Source: Marinilabilia sp.
Lineage (GTDB): Bacteria > Bacteroidota > Bacteroidia > Bacteroidales > Marinilabiliaceae
Reading direction: 5' to 3'
Assembly (NCBI RefSeq): GCF_016278715.1
Contig: NZ_JADQBH010000025.1
Location: forward strand, 1 to 39,448
Length of the DNA: 39,448 nt
The notes under the pieces are model-generated. The model was not told the DNA's origin. It worked only from the letters and a program-made list of their open reading frames with translations, and made no database searches. Below, piece by piece: positions 1 through 8,677 of the stretch (within the stretch, counting starts at the first letter, position 1; the number at the start of each line of letters is the position of its first letter). A program made the translations under genes and the position numbers.

Positions 1-679
1 AATTTTTATACCATGTACAATTATAAAAAAGAGCTTGTCGCTCAGCATACACAGCTCCACCATAACGACCGGAATTAAATGAAAAAATTACATTCCCAAA
101 CAACGGTCGGGCATTCAACACGGAATAAACCCCACCCCCATTCGAAGACCCCTGATTCCTTCTAAACCAACAGTTCTTCACAATTGGATCGCCATCATAT
201 ATAAAAAACCCTGTCCCCGAAGATCCTTTTCCATCCTCAATAATAAAACCATCGACCATTGTTCGGTAATTCGGATTCACATCGGCCGCCTCACGTAAGG
301 CAACAATACGATAACTATTATCCGCATTATCTCCCTCAACCCCGATATCACCACTCAGTATGGTTTCATTCAGGCGCCAGTCGCGCTGTGCCAAATCGGT
401 CTCATCACCGGCAAAACCACCATAATAATGAACCCCGTCTTTCAGTTCGAAACTGATATCCCGATTCCCGGCAGTAGTAGGTTTATAAATACCGGCAGCA
501 ACCCAAACTTCATCACCGGGCACAGCAGCAGCCAGGGCAGTTTGTAAATCGGAATAAACATTGGTCTGATTTTGCCAGGCGGTACTCGCAGTACCCGGCT
601 TTACATAAAGGATATCGGCTTTTAATTCGGAGAAAGAAATGGCCAGAATCAACGAGAAAATGAGGTAAAAATGCTTCAT
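1..679 (-). CDS. Secreted beta-helix (polymorphic repeat) protein, 3' part outside window
   Basis: An open frame runs from an ATG at 679 leftward to the window edge without a stop, giving about 226 residues of a longer protein. The first 21 residues form a signal peptide ending in ELKA. The mature part has the short Gly/Asn-rich repeats of right-handed beta-helix proteins, such as YVKPGTAS, VWVAAGIYKPT, HYYGGFAGDE, TILSGDIGVEGDNADN and GGGVYSVLNARP. This pattern is seen in Bacteroidota surface proteins with a pectate-lyase-like fold, often carrying a C-terminal secretion tag, which would lie outside the window. No catalytic residues can be assigned, so adhesin or polysaccharide-related roles are both open. 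It is divergent from the gene at 1100. Confidence 0.75.
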   Translation of the reverse strand, partial: MKHFYLIFSLILAISFSELKADILYVKPGTASTAWQNQTNVYSDLQTALAAAVPGDEVWVAAGIYKPTTAGNRDISFELKDGVHYYGGFAGDETDLAQRDWRLNETILSGDIGVEGDNADNSYRIVALREAADVNPNYRTMVDGFIIEDGKGSSGTGFFIYDGDPIVKNCWFRRNQGSSNGGGVYSVLNARPLFGNVIFSFNSGRYGGAVYAERQALFYNCTWYKN

Positions 680-1099
680 AATTGGGGCTATTACAAATTA
701 TAATTTACCCCTCCTTATGAACAAACAAGTAACCAAGTTCTATATTTTTTTAGCTGACTCGGTTTTGTTAAAGATCAAACCGGGAAGGGTTGTGTTTTTT
801 AACAAAATTGAACAATATTACCAATTATTAAATAATCGACCAACCGCCAACCGTAAATTTTTGATGAACCTCAAAAAACCTTTTAGGGATTTCGCATCGA
901 ATGATTAAATTTGATGCCGGAATATATAATAGTGAATTGTTGATAGTTTATAAAATAGTTGGGAATTTCAGTAACAAAGAAAATTAAATTGTTAATAAAA
1001 TAGCAATGCGATCAAGCTGTTAACAAACAACATACGACCAACATTCAAATAAACAAACACCATTTCGCAAAAGAACCATAACAAAAAAAACAAAAAGGC
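680..1099. other. AT-rich divergent intergenic region
   Basis: This gap separates the divergent genes at 679 and 1100. Apart from the minus-strand promoter (694-725) it holds only AT-rich sequence, with long A-rich stretches just before the ATG at 1100. A 63-codon plus-strand frame at 717-908 overlaps that promoter and has no recognisable features, so I do not call it a gene. Confidence 0.5.
694..725 (-). promoter_or_regulatory. Bacteroidota-type promoter for the beta-helix gene
   Basis: On the minus strand TTTG (725-722) is followed after 19 bases by TATAATTTG (702-694). This fits the -33/-7 pattern of the Bacteroidota housekeeping sigma factor. The ATG at 679 is 15 bases further on, which predicts a very short leader. 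Confidence 0.5.
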
Positions 1100-3616
1100 A
1101 TGAAGCAGTTTTTTACCATATTTTTTCTCAGCATACTCTCCCTCAATGTACCAGCACAAGAACCCAACGCATCTCCAGATCGGGCACTGGAACTGTTCAC
1201 ACAGGGTAACTATGCCGAAGCACTTCCCATGTACGAACAACTCATTGAGCGCTACGATCGGGAAGCCAAATACAATTATTATCTGGGAGTTTGCCTGGTA
1301 GAACAGCGTCAGAACAACAGCGAGGCCATCCGAAGATTAAAATATGCACTCTCCAGACGGGTCAACAGAGATGTTCATTTTTATCTTGGAAAAGCTTATC
1401 AGAAAGCTTACGAATTTGAACTGGCGGAGAAGGAATTCAACAACTTCCTGAAGTATGCCACAAACGGTGATCCCCGACGCGCAAAAGCTCTCAGGTACGT
1501 TCAGGACTGCCAGAGTGCCACTTCACTTATCACCAAACATTTCAGCATTCAGATAGTCAACAAAGATACCGTTCCAAACCAGCAGCTTTTGTCGATGTAC
1601 AAAATCCCAACGGATGCAGGGACACTTGCAAAAAACAAAAGCTTCTTTAAAACAGGGGTTCCGCCGGAGAAAATCATGTACCGCACCGAGAAAGGCGATG
1701 ATGTTTACTTTGTTCTGGAAGAGCCGGACACTACTCTTCACGACATCTACTTTATGGAGCAGTTGCTGGAACGCTGGAGCGGCAGCAAAAACCTGGGCGA
1801 ACCCATCAATTCAGATTTTGACGATCGTCACCCATTTCTGATGGTTGATGGCACCACTTTTTTCTTCGCTTCTGACCGGCCCGGGGGAATGGGCGGATTA
1901 GACATTTACCGATCAATTTTTGACCCGGTGAGTGACACCTTCTCTACTCCTGAGAATCTGGGACCACCATTTAACTCACCCGACGATGATTTTCTGTTTG
2001 CTGCCGATCCATTTGGCGAAAGAGCCTGGTTTACTACCAACAGAGGGGTTGCTCCCGGGCAGGTGGTTGTGGTAAAAATTGTATGGGATAACGGAGTTTT
2101 CAAGAACCTGACAGAAGACATTAATCAGATTAAAGAAATTGCTGCGCTTCCATTGAGTGAAGGCAACTTCTGGGAAGATCGGATTCAAAAAGAGAAAGAA
2201 AAGAAATCTGTCTCCCGGGGCGGAAACATTCAACAGTTTCAGTTTTATATCAACGACACACTGGTTTATACCAACTTCGACCAATTCCTGAGTGATGTTG
2301 CACGCGCTGAATTTAAAAGAGGCCAAAGCGTGGATATGCAAAAGGACAGTCTGGAACAGGTCATGCGCAACAAAAGAGAGCAATATTCCAAAAGCTACAA
2401 TCAGGAGGAGTTGAGCCGACTCATGGATGAAATTCTGGAACTGGAAAAAACAGTTTACGGTCACGACGATCAGGTAAAAAGACATTACATAAGAGCCCGG
2501 CAACTGGAAATGGACAAGATTTCGGAACTAAAGAACCGCGGAGCGTATGACGGGGTAAAGAAAACCACCCCGGGCAAAACTCCTAATTCCGGAGCTATTT
2601 CAAGACCACTGAAATCAGGTGATTTTTCGTTTTATTCCGACGATGAATTCCAGTCAAGGCAAAAACGCCTGAATCCAATGTATGATAAATACTTTTCGCC
2701 GGCACAAATACAGGTGCTTCAGCAAACCGACAGCATGTACACATGGGCAAACATCATGCAACTGGAAGCTTCAAAGTTACTGGAGAGTTCAGTGACTTTC
2801 AACGAAGAAGAAGAACAACAGAGCCTTCTGGAAAAAGTCAGAAATCTGGACTCTTTATCGAAGAATGCGAATGCCCAGGCGGAAAATACCGAATCGCTTT
2901 CGAAACAGGCCAGATATATGAAGCAACAGGCTTTATCGATGTACCATGAAGCATTGGACAAAAAATTTAACATCTACAAACCGGTTCTAAAACGAATGGC
3001 TGAAAACTCAGGAACCGGCAAATGGGACAATCTTCTTGGGGAAGCACAGAGTCGATTTGAACAAGCCAACAACGGGATTGACAAAATGGCTGTGTGGAAT
3101 CCAGGACAATACGAAGATCTGGGCGGATTAAAAAGACAAGCTATTGAAATGATTGAGACCAGTTTACTCAGTCACAACCCGGCAGACAATGCAACCATCG
3201 CATCAACACCGTCTAATACCAATAGAAACACATCTTCAATAAAAACGCAGGAAACCCCAGCCCAAATAGAAGAAAATGCAGCCCAAAGCAGCAACAGTAA
3301 GGATATCGTACAAACCGCTTTTGAACAAAAAACAAAAAGTGCAGCTATTCAGAACCCGGTTTACAAAATTCAAATAGGGGTTTTCCGAAACACCCCTGAT
3401 TCCGATGCGTTGGCACAAATACCGGAGATAACATCACAACCCGTTCCCGGGAAAGACCTGACCCGGTATTACACCGGAAATTGGAACAAATACAGTGAAG
3501 CCGTACAAAGCATCAGTAGAGTTCGAAACAATGGATTCCCCGGAGCATTTATCGTTGCATTCGTAGACGAACAGAAGATTTCGCTGGAGGAAGCAAAAAG
3601 TATGAGTGGAGAATAA
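1100..3616 (+). CDS. Secreted TPR / PD40 beta-propeller / SPOR-domain protein
   Basis: The 838-residue product starts with a signal peptide ending near residue 20 (NVPAQ). TPR helices follow at about 26-135 (ALELFTQGNYAEALPMYEQL, KYNYYLGVCLVEQR). A PD40 beta-propeller-like region at about 220-330 contains the hallmark FASDRPGGMGGLDIY near residue 254 and TTNRG. Long charged helical stretches, probably coiled coil, cover roughly 400-700. A SPOR domain closes the protein at about 752-830 (VYKIQIGVFRNTP, YYTGNWNKYSEAV, GFPGAFIVAF). SPOR domains bind denuded peptidoglycan, and TPR-PD40 proteins of Bacteroidota are usually envelope or OmpA-associated components. An envelope-structural or gliding-accessory role is therefore inferred. 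It appears to be transcribed alone. Confidence 0.85.
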   Translation: MKQFFTIFFLSILSLNVPAQEPNASPDRALELFTQGNYAEALPMYEQLIERYDREAKYNYYLGVCLVEQRQNNSEAIRRLKYALSRRVNRDVHFYLGKAYQKAYEFELAEKEFNNFLKYATNGDPRRAKALRYVQDCQSATSLITKHFSIQIVNKDTVPNQQLLSMYKIPTDAGTLAKNKSFFKTGVPPEKIMYRTEKGDDVYFVLEEPDTTLHDIYFMEQLLERWSGSKNLGEPINSDFDDRHPFLMVDGTTFFFASDRPGGMGGLDIYRSIFDPVSDTFSTPENLGPPFNSPDDDFLFAADPFGERAWFTTNRGVAPGQVVVVKIVWDNGVFKNLTEDINQIKEIAALPLSEGNFWEDRIQKEKEKKSVSRGGNIQQFQFYINDTLVYTNFDQFLSDVARAEFKRGQSVDMQKDSLEQVMRNKREQYSKSYNQEELSRLMDEILELEKTVYGHDDQVKRHYIRARQLEMDKISELKNRGAYDGVKKTTPGKTPNSGAISRPLKSGDFSFYSDDEFQSRQKRLNPMYDKYFSPAQIQVLQQTDSMYTWANIMQLEASKLLESSVTFNEEEEQQSLLEKVRNLDSLSKNANAQAENTESLSKQARYMKQQALSMYHEALDKKFNIYKPVLKRMAENSGTGKWDNLLGEAQSRFEQANNGIDKMAVWNPGQYEDLGGLKRQAIEMIETSLLSHNPADNATIASTPSNTNRNTSSIKTQETPAQIEENAAQSSNSKDIVQTAFEQKTKSAAIQNPVYKIQIGVFRNTPDSDALAQIPEITSQPVPGKDLTRYYTGNWNKYSEAVQSISRVRNNGFPGAFIVAFVDEQKISLEEAKSMSGE

Positions 3617-3618
3617 TA

Positions 3619-3928
3619 ACCTCAGAACAATTCTGTCCTAAATAAATATTTTGAACGTTCGGACGGTCTTGTTGGGGACCGACCTTGGCAGGTAAGCCTA
3701 AAAACAAGGTTGTTTTATCGTAAAATCGTCTCTGTCTGAATCTCGTGCGCGTAGAAAGCGAGATGAGTTTTGACGATTACGATGAAAGAACCGTCGTTTT
3801 TAGGGCGAAAGCTGGCTCAGTCTTGATCTTCTTTGCCTACTTTCTTGTATCAAGACAAGAAAGTAGGTCAGGGTTTAAGGGATGAAATCCCTTTTTGGGA
3901 AATGTTTAGGACACTATTGACCTCAGAA
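3619..3928. repeat. MITE- or REP-like hairpin element
   Basis: The gap between the SPOR gene and clpS is highly structured. Inverted 9-mers TGTCCTAAA (3634-3642) and TTTAGGACA (3905-3913) enclose it. Each is flanked, after six unrelated bases, by a direct copy of ACCTCAGAA (3619-3627 and 3920-3928). Inside are a long imperfect stem (ATCGTAAAATCGTC at 3717-3730 against GACGATTACGAT at 3772-3783, with TCTCG/CGAGA inside it) and a near-perfect hairpin around 3836-3868 (CCTACTTTCTTGT paired with ACAAGAAAGTAGG). No ORF is present. The layout fits a non-autonomous mobile or dispersed repeat, although copy number cannot be judged from one window. Confidence 0.55.
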
Positions 3929-3941
3929 TAAATGCAAACAC

Positions 3942-3972
3942 TTGTTTAGATAGAATTATTTTCCTATTTTAC
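3942..3972 (+). promoter_or_regulatory. Promoter for the clpS-nfeD-floA cluster
   Basis: TTGT (3942-3945), a 19-base spacer and TATTTTAC (3965-3972) match the Bacteroidota -33/-7 layout. The ATG of clpS is at 3989, so the leader is short. The site starts just after the right end of the hairpin element. Confidence 0.5.
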
Positions 3973-3988
3973 GTCAAATTTTTGAACT

Positions 3989-4264
3989 ATGGCACCTTAC
4001 GATAAGCGGAAAGAAAATTCGGGTTCCAGCAAAGAAAGTATTGGCAATCACCTGCTGGTATTACACAACGATGACTTCAATTCTTTTGATGACGTCATTG
4101 ATGCTTTGATTGAATATTGCAACCACGACACGTTGCAGGCCGAACAATGTGCCACCCTCACCCACTACCGCGGATACTGTGAAATAAAAAGAGGAGCATT
4201 TCAGGAATTAACCGATTTACAAAAACACTTAACAGGAAAGTCCTTAAAAGTCACTATTGATTAA
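3989..4264 (+). CDS. clpS: ATP-dependent Clp protease adaptor ClpS
   Basis: This 91-residue protein has the ClpS core. HNDDFNSFDDVIDAL at about 26-40 contains the Asn-Asp-Asp (27-29) that binds the alpha-amino group of N-degrons. HYRG at 59-62 corresponds to the family's conserved HYxG. The N-terminal 20 residues are charged and flexible, as expected for the segment that enters the ClpA/ClpC pore. ClpS delivers substrates with destabilising N-terminal residues to ClpAP or ClpCP in the cytoplasm. It is slightly shorter than the E. coli protein, as is common in Bacteroidota. It lies 9 bases upstream of the nfeD-like gene and probably shares its transcript. Confidence 0.85.
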   Translation: MAPYDKRKENSGSSKESIGNHLLVLHNDDFNSFDDVIDALIEYCNHDTLQAEQCATLTHYRGYCEIKRGAFQELTDLQKHLTGKSLKVTID

Positions 4265-4273
4265 CCCTACACA

Positions 4274-4732
4274 ATGACAATTATTGTTTTACTGATTATT
4301 ACCGGACTGTTATTACTTATTTTAGAATTCTTTGTGGTTCCGGGAATTACCATCGCCGGGATTGGCGGTCTGGCAATGATAGTCGGTGGTATTTTCATGG
4401 CCTACGGCATAGATACTTCAACCGGACATATCACACTGGCTATCACCATTTTCTCCACACTAATCATCCTTTTTTATGCACTCAGGACAAAAACCTGGCA
4501 AAAACTGATGCTAAGTTCAAGCATCAACAGTAATGTGGACACAGTGCAGGAAAACTCCATAAATATTGGCGACACAGGCAAAACCATTACACGATTGAAT
4601 CCTATGGGCAAAGCCAGGATTAACGGCCAGGATGTGGAAGCCCGTTGTCCGGGACAATTCCTCGATCCCAAAGTAGAAGTTGAAGTAACAGAAGTTTTTA
4701 AAACATATATTATTGTTAAACCAGTAAAATAA
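4274..4732 (+). CDS. NfeD-like membrane protein
   Basis: The 152-residue protein has two or three N-terminal membrane helices ([54 protein letters not shown]). The small soluble C-terminal domain at about 95-152 ([35 protein letters not shown]) has the OB-fold pattern of the short NfeD family. The large protease domain of long NfeD proteins is absent. Short NfeD proteins are usually encoded beside flotillin-like proteins and are thought to act with them in membrane microdomains. The floA gene starts 5 bases downstream, which supports the call. Confidence 0.8.
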   Translation: MTIIVLLIITGLLLLILEFFVVPGITIAGIGGLAMIVGGIFMAYGIDTSTGHITLAITIFSTLIILFYALRTKTWQKLMLSSSINSNVDTVQENSINIGDTGKTITRLNPMGKARINGQDVEARCPGQFLDPKVEVEVTEVFKTYIIVKPVK

Positions 4733-4737
4733 TTACT

Positions 4738-5756
4738 ATGGAAGTTTTCGGAACACTCGGGCTCGTTGCAGTCATCATTGTTCTCTTTTTCGTGATTCTG
4801 TATTATGTACCCGTAATATTGTGGTTCTCGGCTCTTGTAACCGGTGTTCGCATCTCACTTCTTCAGTTGGTGCTCATGCGCATCAGGAAAGTGCCGCCAT
4901 CCATTATTGTAGGGCAATGATTGAGGCTCATAAAGCCGGGCTGCAAACCATCAAACGCGATGAACTGGAAGCCCACTTTTTGGCAGGTGGTAACATTGAA
5001 AACGTGGTTCATGCGTTGGTTTCGGCATCAAAAGCCAACATCGACCTGACTTTTCAAATGGGAACCGCCATTGACCTTGCCGGTCGCGATGTTTTTGAAG
5101 CCGTGCAAATGTCAGTAAATCCTAAAGTAATTGACACCCCACCTGTGGCTGCTGTTGCCAAAGATGGTATTCAGCTTATCACCAAAGCCAGAGTTACCGT
5201 CCGTGCCAACATCAAACAGTTGGTAGGTGGTGCCGGAGAAGAAACAGTACTGGCCCGTGTAGGTGAAGGTATCGTTTCATCAATTGGTTCATCCAGTTCG
5301 CACAAGGCGGTACTTGAGAACCCCGATTCTATCTCAAAAGTTGTTTTGAGCAAAGGACTGGATGCCGGTACAGCATTCGAAATTCTTTCCATTGATATTG
5401 CTGATATCGACATAGGTAAAAACATTGGTGCTGAACTTCAGACTGACCAGGCGGAAGCGGATAAAAACATTGCCCAGGCAAAAGCCGAAGAGCGCCGCGC
5501 CATGGCAGTTGCCGAAGAGCAGGAAATGAAAGCCAAAGCTCAGGAGGCCCGTGCACATGTAATCGAAGCAGAAGCCGAGGTTCCAAAAGCCATCGCCGAA
5601 GCCTTCAGATCCGGAAATATCGGAATTATGGATTACATGAAGTACAAAAACATAGATGCTGATACGCAAATGCGTGACTCAATTTCTAAACCCCAGCAGT
5701 CGTCAGGTCGCTCTAAAAACGACAATTCCAACGACAAAGGGAAAAACGATAAATAA
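4738..5756 (+). pseudogene. floA: Flotillin-like protein FloA, split by a one-base frameshift
   Basis: FloA scaffolds membrane microdomains. The first 58 codons (from ATG 4738) encode the membrane anchor and the start of the core, up to RKVPPSIIV, and then hit a stop at 4918. The rest of the protein, [55 protein letters not shown] and the Ala/Glu-rich C-terminal coiled coil, continues in another frame to 5756. The two parts join perfectly at 4911-4912 if one base is restored, giving about 339 residues, close to the normal 330. No slippery heptamer is visible, so a deletion or a sequencing/assembly error is likelier than programmed frameshifting. The well-preserved downstream frame favours an error or a very recent mutation. 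An internal ATG at 4821 would give a protein without the anchor. Confidence 0.85.
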
Positions 5757-5776
5757 TAAACTGTAAATCATCATTT

Positions 5777-5808
5777 AAAGGCCGGCCCAACTCATGGTCG
5801 GCCTTTTT
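5777..5808 (+). terminator. Rho-independent terminator after floA
   Basis: AAAGGCCG (5777-5784) pairs with CGGCCTTT (5799-5806), and a T run follows. It ends the clpS-nfeD-floA transcript. Confidence 0.75.
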
Positions 5809-5835
5809 CAGCAGTAATAAACTAAAGGCAACAAA

Positions 5836-7875
5836 ATGAGAACAACATTCAAAATTGCAATCCTCCTCGTCACCATCTCAGTGTTGATGGGATGTCAGAA
5901 AGAAACAAAACTCTCTTTACCTGCCATCTTTGCTGATGATATGGTATTGCAACAAAATACCAATGCCGTAGTATGGGGAAAAGCTTCCCCGGGAGCTGAA
6001 ATCACTGTTTCAGGTAGCTGGGACCAATCAGCCACAGCCACCGCCGGCGAAGACAGCACATGGCAGGTTGAATTGACCACCATTGAAGCCGGTGGCCCGT
6101 ACGAACTGTCCTTCAATTTGGCAGATACTACCATCACCCTTAAAAATGTAATGTTGGGTGAAGTCTGGCTGGCTTCGGGACAGTCGAACATGGAAATGCC
6201 ACTGAAAGGGTGGCCCCCCAATGACACCATTATGAATTCGGCACAAACCATTGCCAACTCAAACAACCCGGATATTCGGATGTTTACTGTTGCCAGAAAT
6301 ATGTCATCCCAACCGCTTGAAGACGTTTCTGGTTCGTGGGCCCCTGCAAATGCTGATAATTCCGGAAATTTCAGTGCGACAGCCTACTTTTTTGCCCGCA
6401 AACTAAATGCTGATCTGGGTGTTCCCGTAGGAATTATTCACAGCAGTTGGGGAGGAACCCCAATAGAGGCATGGATAAGCAAAGAGGAACTATCCGAAAA
6501 TAAAGATTTCGAAAACGTTGTCAAAGATCTGGAAGAGGTTGCTCCTCAGACAGAAGCCTACGACAAATGGCTGACAGCCAATGAATCTGTGAACATCCTC
6601 CCCTCTGCCGAAAACAAAGAACCTTTCAAAAATCTGGATGCTTTCGACGATTATTGCAGCAATCCTGAAACCAATACCGATAATTGGAAAACGGCAACAC
6701 TCCCGACAACCATTGAACAAACAGAGATTGGAGAAATGGATGGTATTGTTTGGTTCAGGAAAAATATTGAGATCCCGGAAAATTGGGAAGGAAAAGAGGT
6801 TATCATTTCTCTCGGGCCCATTGATGATATGGATGTTACGTACCTCAACGGGGAAAAAATCGGAGGAACCGAAGTGGAAGGTTTTTGGCAGGAAGTGAGA
6901 TATTACACTATTCCTTCCGAACTGGTTCAATCAGGAGAGGCAACCATTGCGGTGAAAGTAATTGACCATCAGGGAGGCGGAGGAATTTACGGAACCCCTG
7001 AACAGATGAAAATTCACCCCAAAGGTGATGAGTCGGATGCCATTGCCCTGAGTGGAGAATGGGAATACAAGGTAGTGGGTCAAATTTCAGGTAGCAAACT
7101 CTATTTATTTGACCCTTCATCCGACACCTACGATTCGCGCCCGGAACTCTCCATTGTATTAAGTTCACACACTCCCACAGTACTCTATAATGCGATGATA
7201 GCTCCTCTTACCCCCTACTCATTGCAGGGAGCCATCTGGTATCAGGGAGAAACCAACGTGGGACGAGCTCCCCAATATATAAAACTCACCTCCAGCCTGG
7301 TTAGTAACTGGCGTCAGGTATTTAACAATCCTGAAATGCCATTTTATTACGTACAACTGGCACCATGGAATTACAATGATGTTGAAGGCATCTCATCGGC
7401 CAATTTGCGTGAAGCACAACGACGATCGCTGGAAATCTCCAATACCGGGATGGCGGTAACGCTGGATATTGGAAATGTTGACAACATCCATCCAACCAAC
7501 AAAACAGATGTTGGAGAACGCCTTGCACTTTGGGCTTTATCTAAAACCTATGACAAAGAGGTTGCATTCAGTGGGCCCATCCCTGAAGATTTCAAATCGG
7601 AAGGAAAAGAAATTGCCATCTCATTCAGAAATGCTTTCGATGGTTTGGAAATCAATACTGATGTTCCCAACCAGTTTGAAGTTGCGGGCGAAGATGGAAA
7701 ATTCTTTCCTGCAAAAGCGGTTGTAAAGAATGGCCAGGTGATAGTATCCTCTCCAAAGGTGGCTAATCCTGAAAATGTCAGATATGCCTATAAAAACGGC
7801 TCTGAGGCCTCTTTATTTAATGGCGCGGGGCTACCGGCACCGTCGTTTACTTCAGAAGAAACGATAAACAATTAG
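5836..7875 (+). CDS. Sialate O-acetylesterase family lipoprotein
   Basis: This 679-residue protein begins with a lipoprotein signal (VLMGC, lipidated Cys20), so it should sit in an envelope membrane. The SGNH-type esterase core is split. Ser117 lies in LASGQSNMEMPL, SSWGGTPIEAW follows at about 203-213, and the Asp/His pair is in NVDNIHPTN (Asp549, His552). Between these lies a jelly-roll insert at about 260-410 (IVWFRKNIEIPENWEG, ISLGPIDDMDVTYLNG) of the galactose-binding type, which is common in Bacteroidota members. The family removes O-acetyl groups from sialic acids or from plant polysaccharides such as xylan. With no sugar-utilisation genes nearby, the substrate stays open. Terminators stand on both sides, so it is monocistronic. 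Confidence 0.85.
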   Translation: MRTTFKIAILLVTISVLMGCQKETKLSLPAIFADDMVLQQNTNAVVWGKASPGAEITVSGSWDQSATATAGEDSTWQVELTTIEAGGPYELSFNLADTTITLKNVMLGEVWLASGQSNMEMPLKGWPPNDTIMNSAQTIANSNNPDIRMFTVARNMSSQPLEDVSGSWAPANADNSGNFSATAYFFARKLNADLGVPVGIIHSSWGGTPIEAWISKEELSENKDFENVVKDLEEVAPQTEAYDKWLTANESVNILPSAENKEPFKNLDAFDDYCSNPETNTDNWKTATLPTTIEQTEIGEMDGIVWFRKNIEIPENWEGKEVIISLGPIDDMDVTYLNGEKIGGTEVEGFWQEVRYYTIPSELVQSGEATIAVKVIDHQGGGGIYGTPEQMKIHPKGDESDAIALSGEWEYKVVGQISGSKLYLFDPSSDTYDSRPELSIVLSSHTPTVLYNAMIAPLTPYSLQGAIWYQGETNVGRAPQYIKLTSSLVSNWRQVFNNPEMPFYYVQLAPWNYNDVEGISSANLREAQRRSLEISNTGMAVTLDIGNVDNIHPTNKTDVGERLALWALSKTYDKEVAFSGPIPEDFKSEGKEIAISFRNAFDGLEINTDVPNQFEVAGEDGKFFPAKAVVKNGQVIVSSPKVANPENVRYAYKNGSEASLFNGAGLPAPSFTSEETINN

Positions 7876-7892
7876 CACCGTATTGATTTATG

Positions 7893-7935
7893 AAAGACCG
7901 CTCAGAAAATATTCTTCTAAGCGGTCTTTTTGTTT
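7893..7935 (+). terminator. Terminator after the acetylesterase gene
   Basis: AAGACCGCT (7894-7902) pairs with AGCGGTCTT (7920-7928), followed by a T-rich tail, 18 bases after the stop codon. Confidence 0.8.
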
Positions 7936-8126
7936 TAACCTGGAAATCTGTAGTTTTTAAATAGATAGCACCGCAGACTGGCGATGTAAAACTAAAGAAG
8001 AACTCTTTTGTGAGCAGCAAATTTCGATTCATGAAAAATAATTCAACATATTTAATATTTTAATCGAATAAGAATCAACACACTCCATTTTCGACGGAGT
8101 TTTTTTTGAGTTTCACAGCAAAAAAA
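7936..8126. other. Intergenic stretch with no gene
   Basis: Between the two terminators and the tRNA promoter I see only AT-rich sequence without a convincing ORF or repeat. A short minus-strand frame here merely overlaps the end of the esterase gene. Confidence 0.5.
8081..8107 (+). terminator. Second terminator upstream of the tRNA genes
   Basis: ACTCC (8082-8086) and GGAGT (8096-8100) form a short stem followed by seven T. It would stop readthrough into the tRNA operon. Confidence 0.55.
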
Positions 8127-8158
8127 TTTGTGAGTTAAGAATCGAATTAATACATTTG
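8127..8158 (+). promoter_or_regulatory. Consensus promoter of the tRNA operon
   Basis: TTTG (8127-8130), 20 bases, then TACATTTG (8151-8158) match the Bacteroidota -33 TTTG / -7 TAnnTTTG consensus exactly. The first tRNA starts at 8215. Confidence 0.7.
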
Positions 8159-8214
8159 CAACCGCGTTTAGGACAAGCGACACGCTCTACAGACAAAGGT
8201 CTGAAGAACATATT

Positions 8215-8304
<90 letters not shown>

Positions 8305-8313
8305 TCAAAATTT

Positions 8314-8388
8314 CGGGGTATAGCACAGTCCGGTTAGTGTACCTGCTTTGGGAGCAGGGGGTCGCAGGTTCGAATCCTGCTACCCCGA
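8314..8388 (+). tRNA. tRNA-Pro(UGG)
   Basis: The acceptor arms CGGGGTA (8314-8320) and TACCCCG (8381-8387) pair, with A8388 as discriminator. The anticodon stem CCTGC/GCAGG holds loop TTTGGGA with anticodon TGG, and the T-loop is GTTCGAATC. It lies 10 bases after tRNA-Ser and 289 bases before an integrase gene, which makes its 3' end a likely integration target. Confidence 0.95.
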
Positions 8389-8411
8389 CTTTTCAGAAAC
8401 CATCTGAAATC

Positions 8412-8453
8412 AAAAGCCTGTAAATCGTATGATTTTCAGGCTTTTTTGTTTTT
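8412..8453 (+). terminator. Terminator of the tRNA operon
   Basis: AAGCCTG-T-AAATC and GATTT-T-CAGGCTT form a long stem around the loop GTAT, followed by a T-rich tail. Confidence 0.85.
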
Positions 8454-8492
8454 TATAAATCAATTCAATTTAGTTTATTTCAATAAAAATGA

Positions 8493-8634
8493 GAACAAAA
8501 CGGTGAGTCAATTATTTTTTTATTTTTGACTCACCAGATAGCTGCAGATCTTATGAACAAAGGCTTTTCAGCGTTTTCAATCTCATTTGTCTTGAATCGA
8601 ATCAGGTGTTTTTGGTGAACAAAACGGTGAGTCA
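8493..8634. repeat. 18-bp direct repeats and an inverted 9-mer before the integrase
   Basis: GAACAAAACGGTGAGTCA occurs at 8493-8510 and again, identically, at 8617-8634. The inverse of its last nine bases, TGACTCACC, lies at 8527-8535, so the first copy can also form a stem around an AT-rich loop. The second copy ends 43 bases before the integrase ATG. By position these are candidate attachment, arm-binding or operator sites for the integrase. Confidence 0.6.
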
Positions 8635-8677
8635 TTACCAGAACCAGGTCAATTCATTTCAAACATCAAAAAATTGA

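Noticed and set aside
717-908. 63-codon plus-strand ORF between the first two genes
   Set aside because: It overlaps the minus-strand promoter, is AT-driven and Lys/Asn-rich, and has no domain or leader of its own.
4905-4920. Programmed -1 frameshifting in floA
   Set aside because: There is no X-XXY-YYZ slippery heptamer at the junction and no evident downstream pseudoknot, so I prefer deletion or sequence error.
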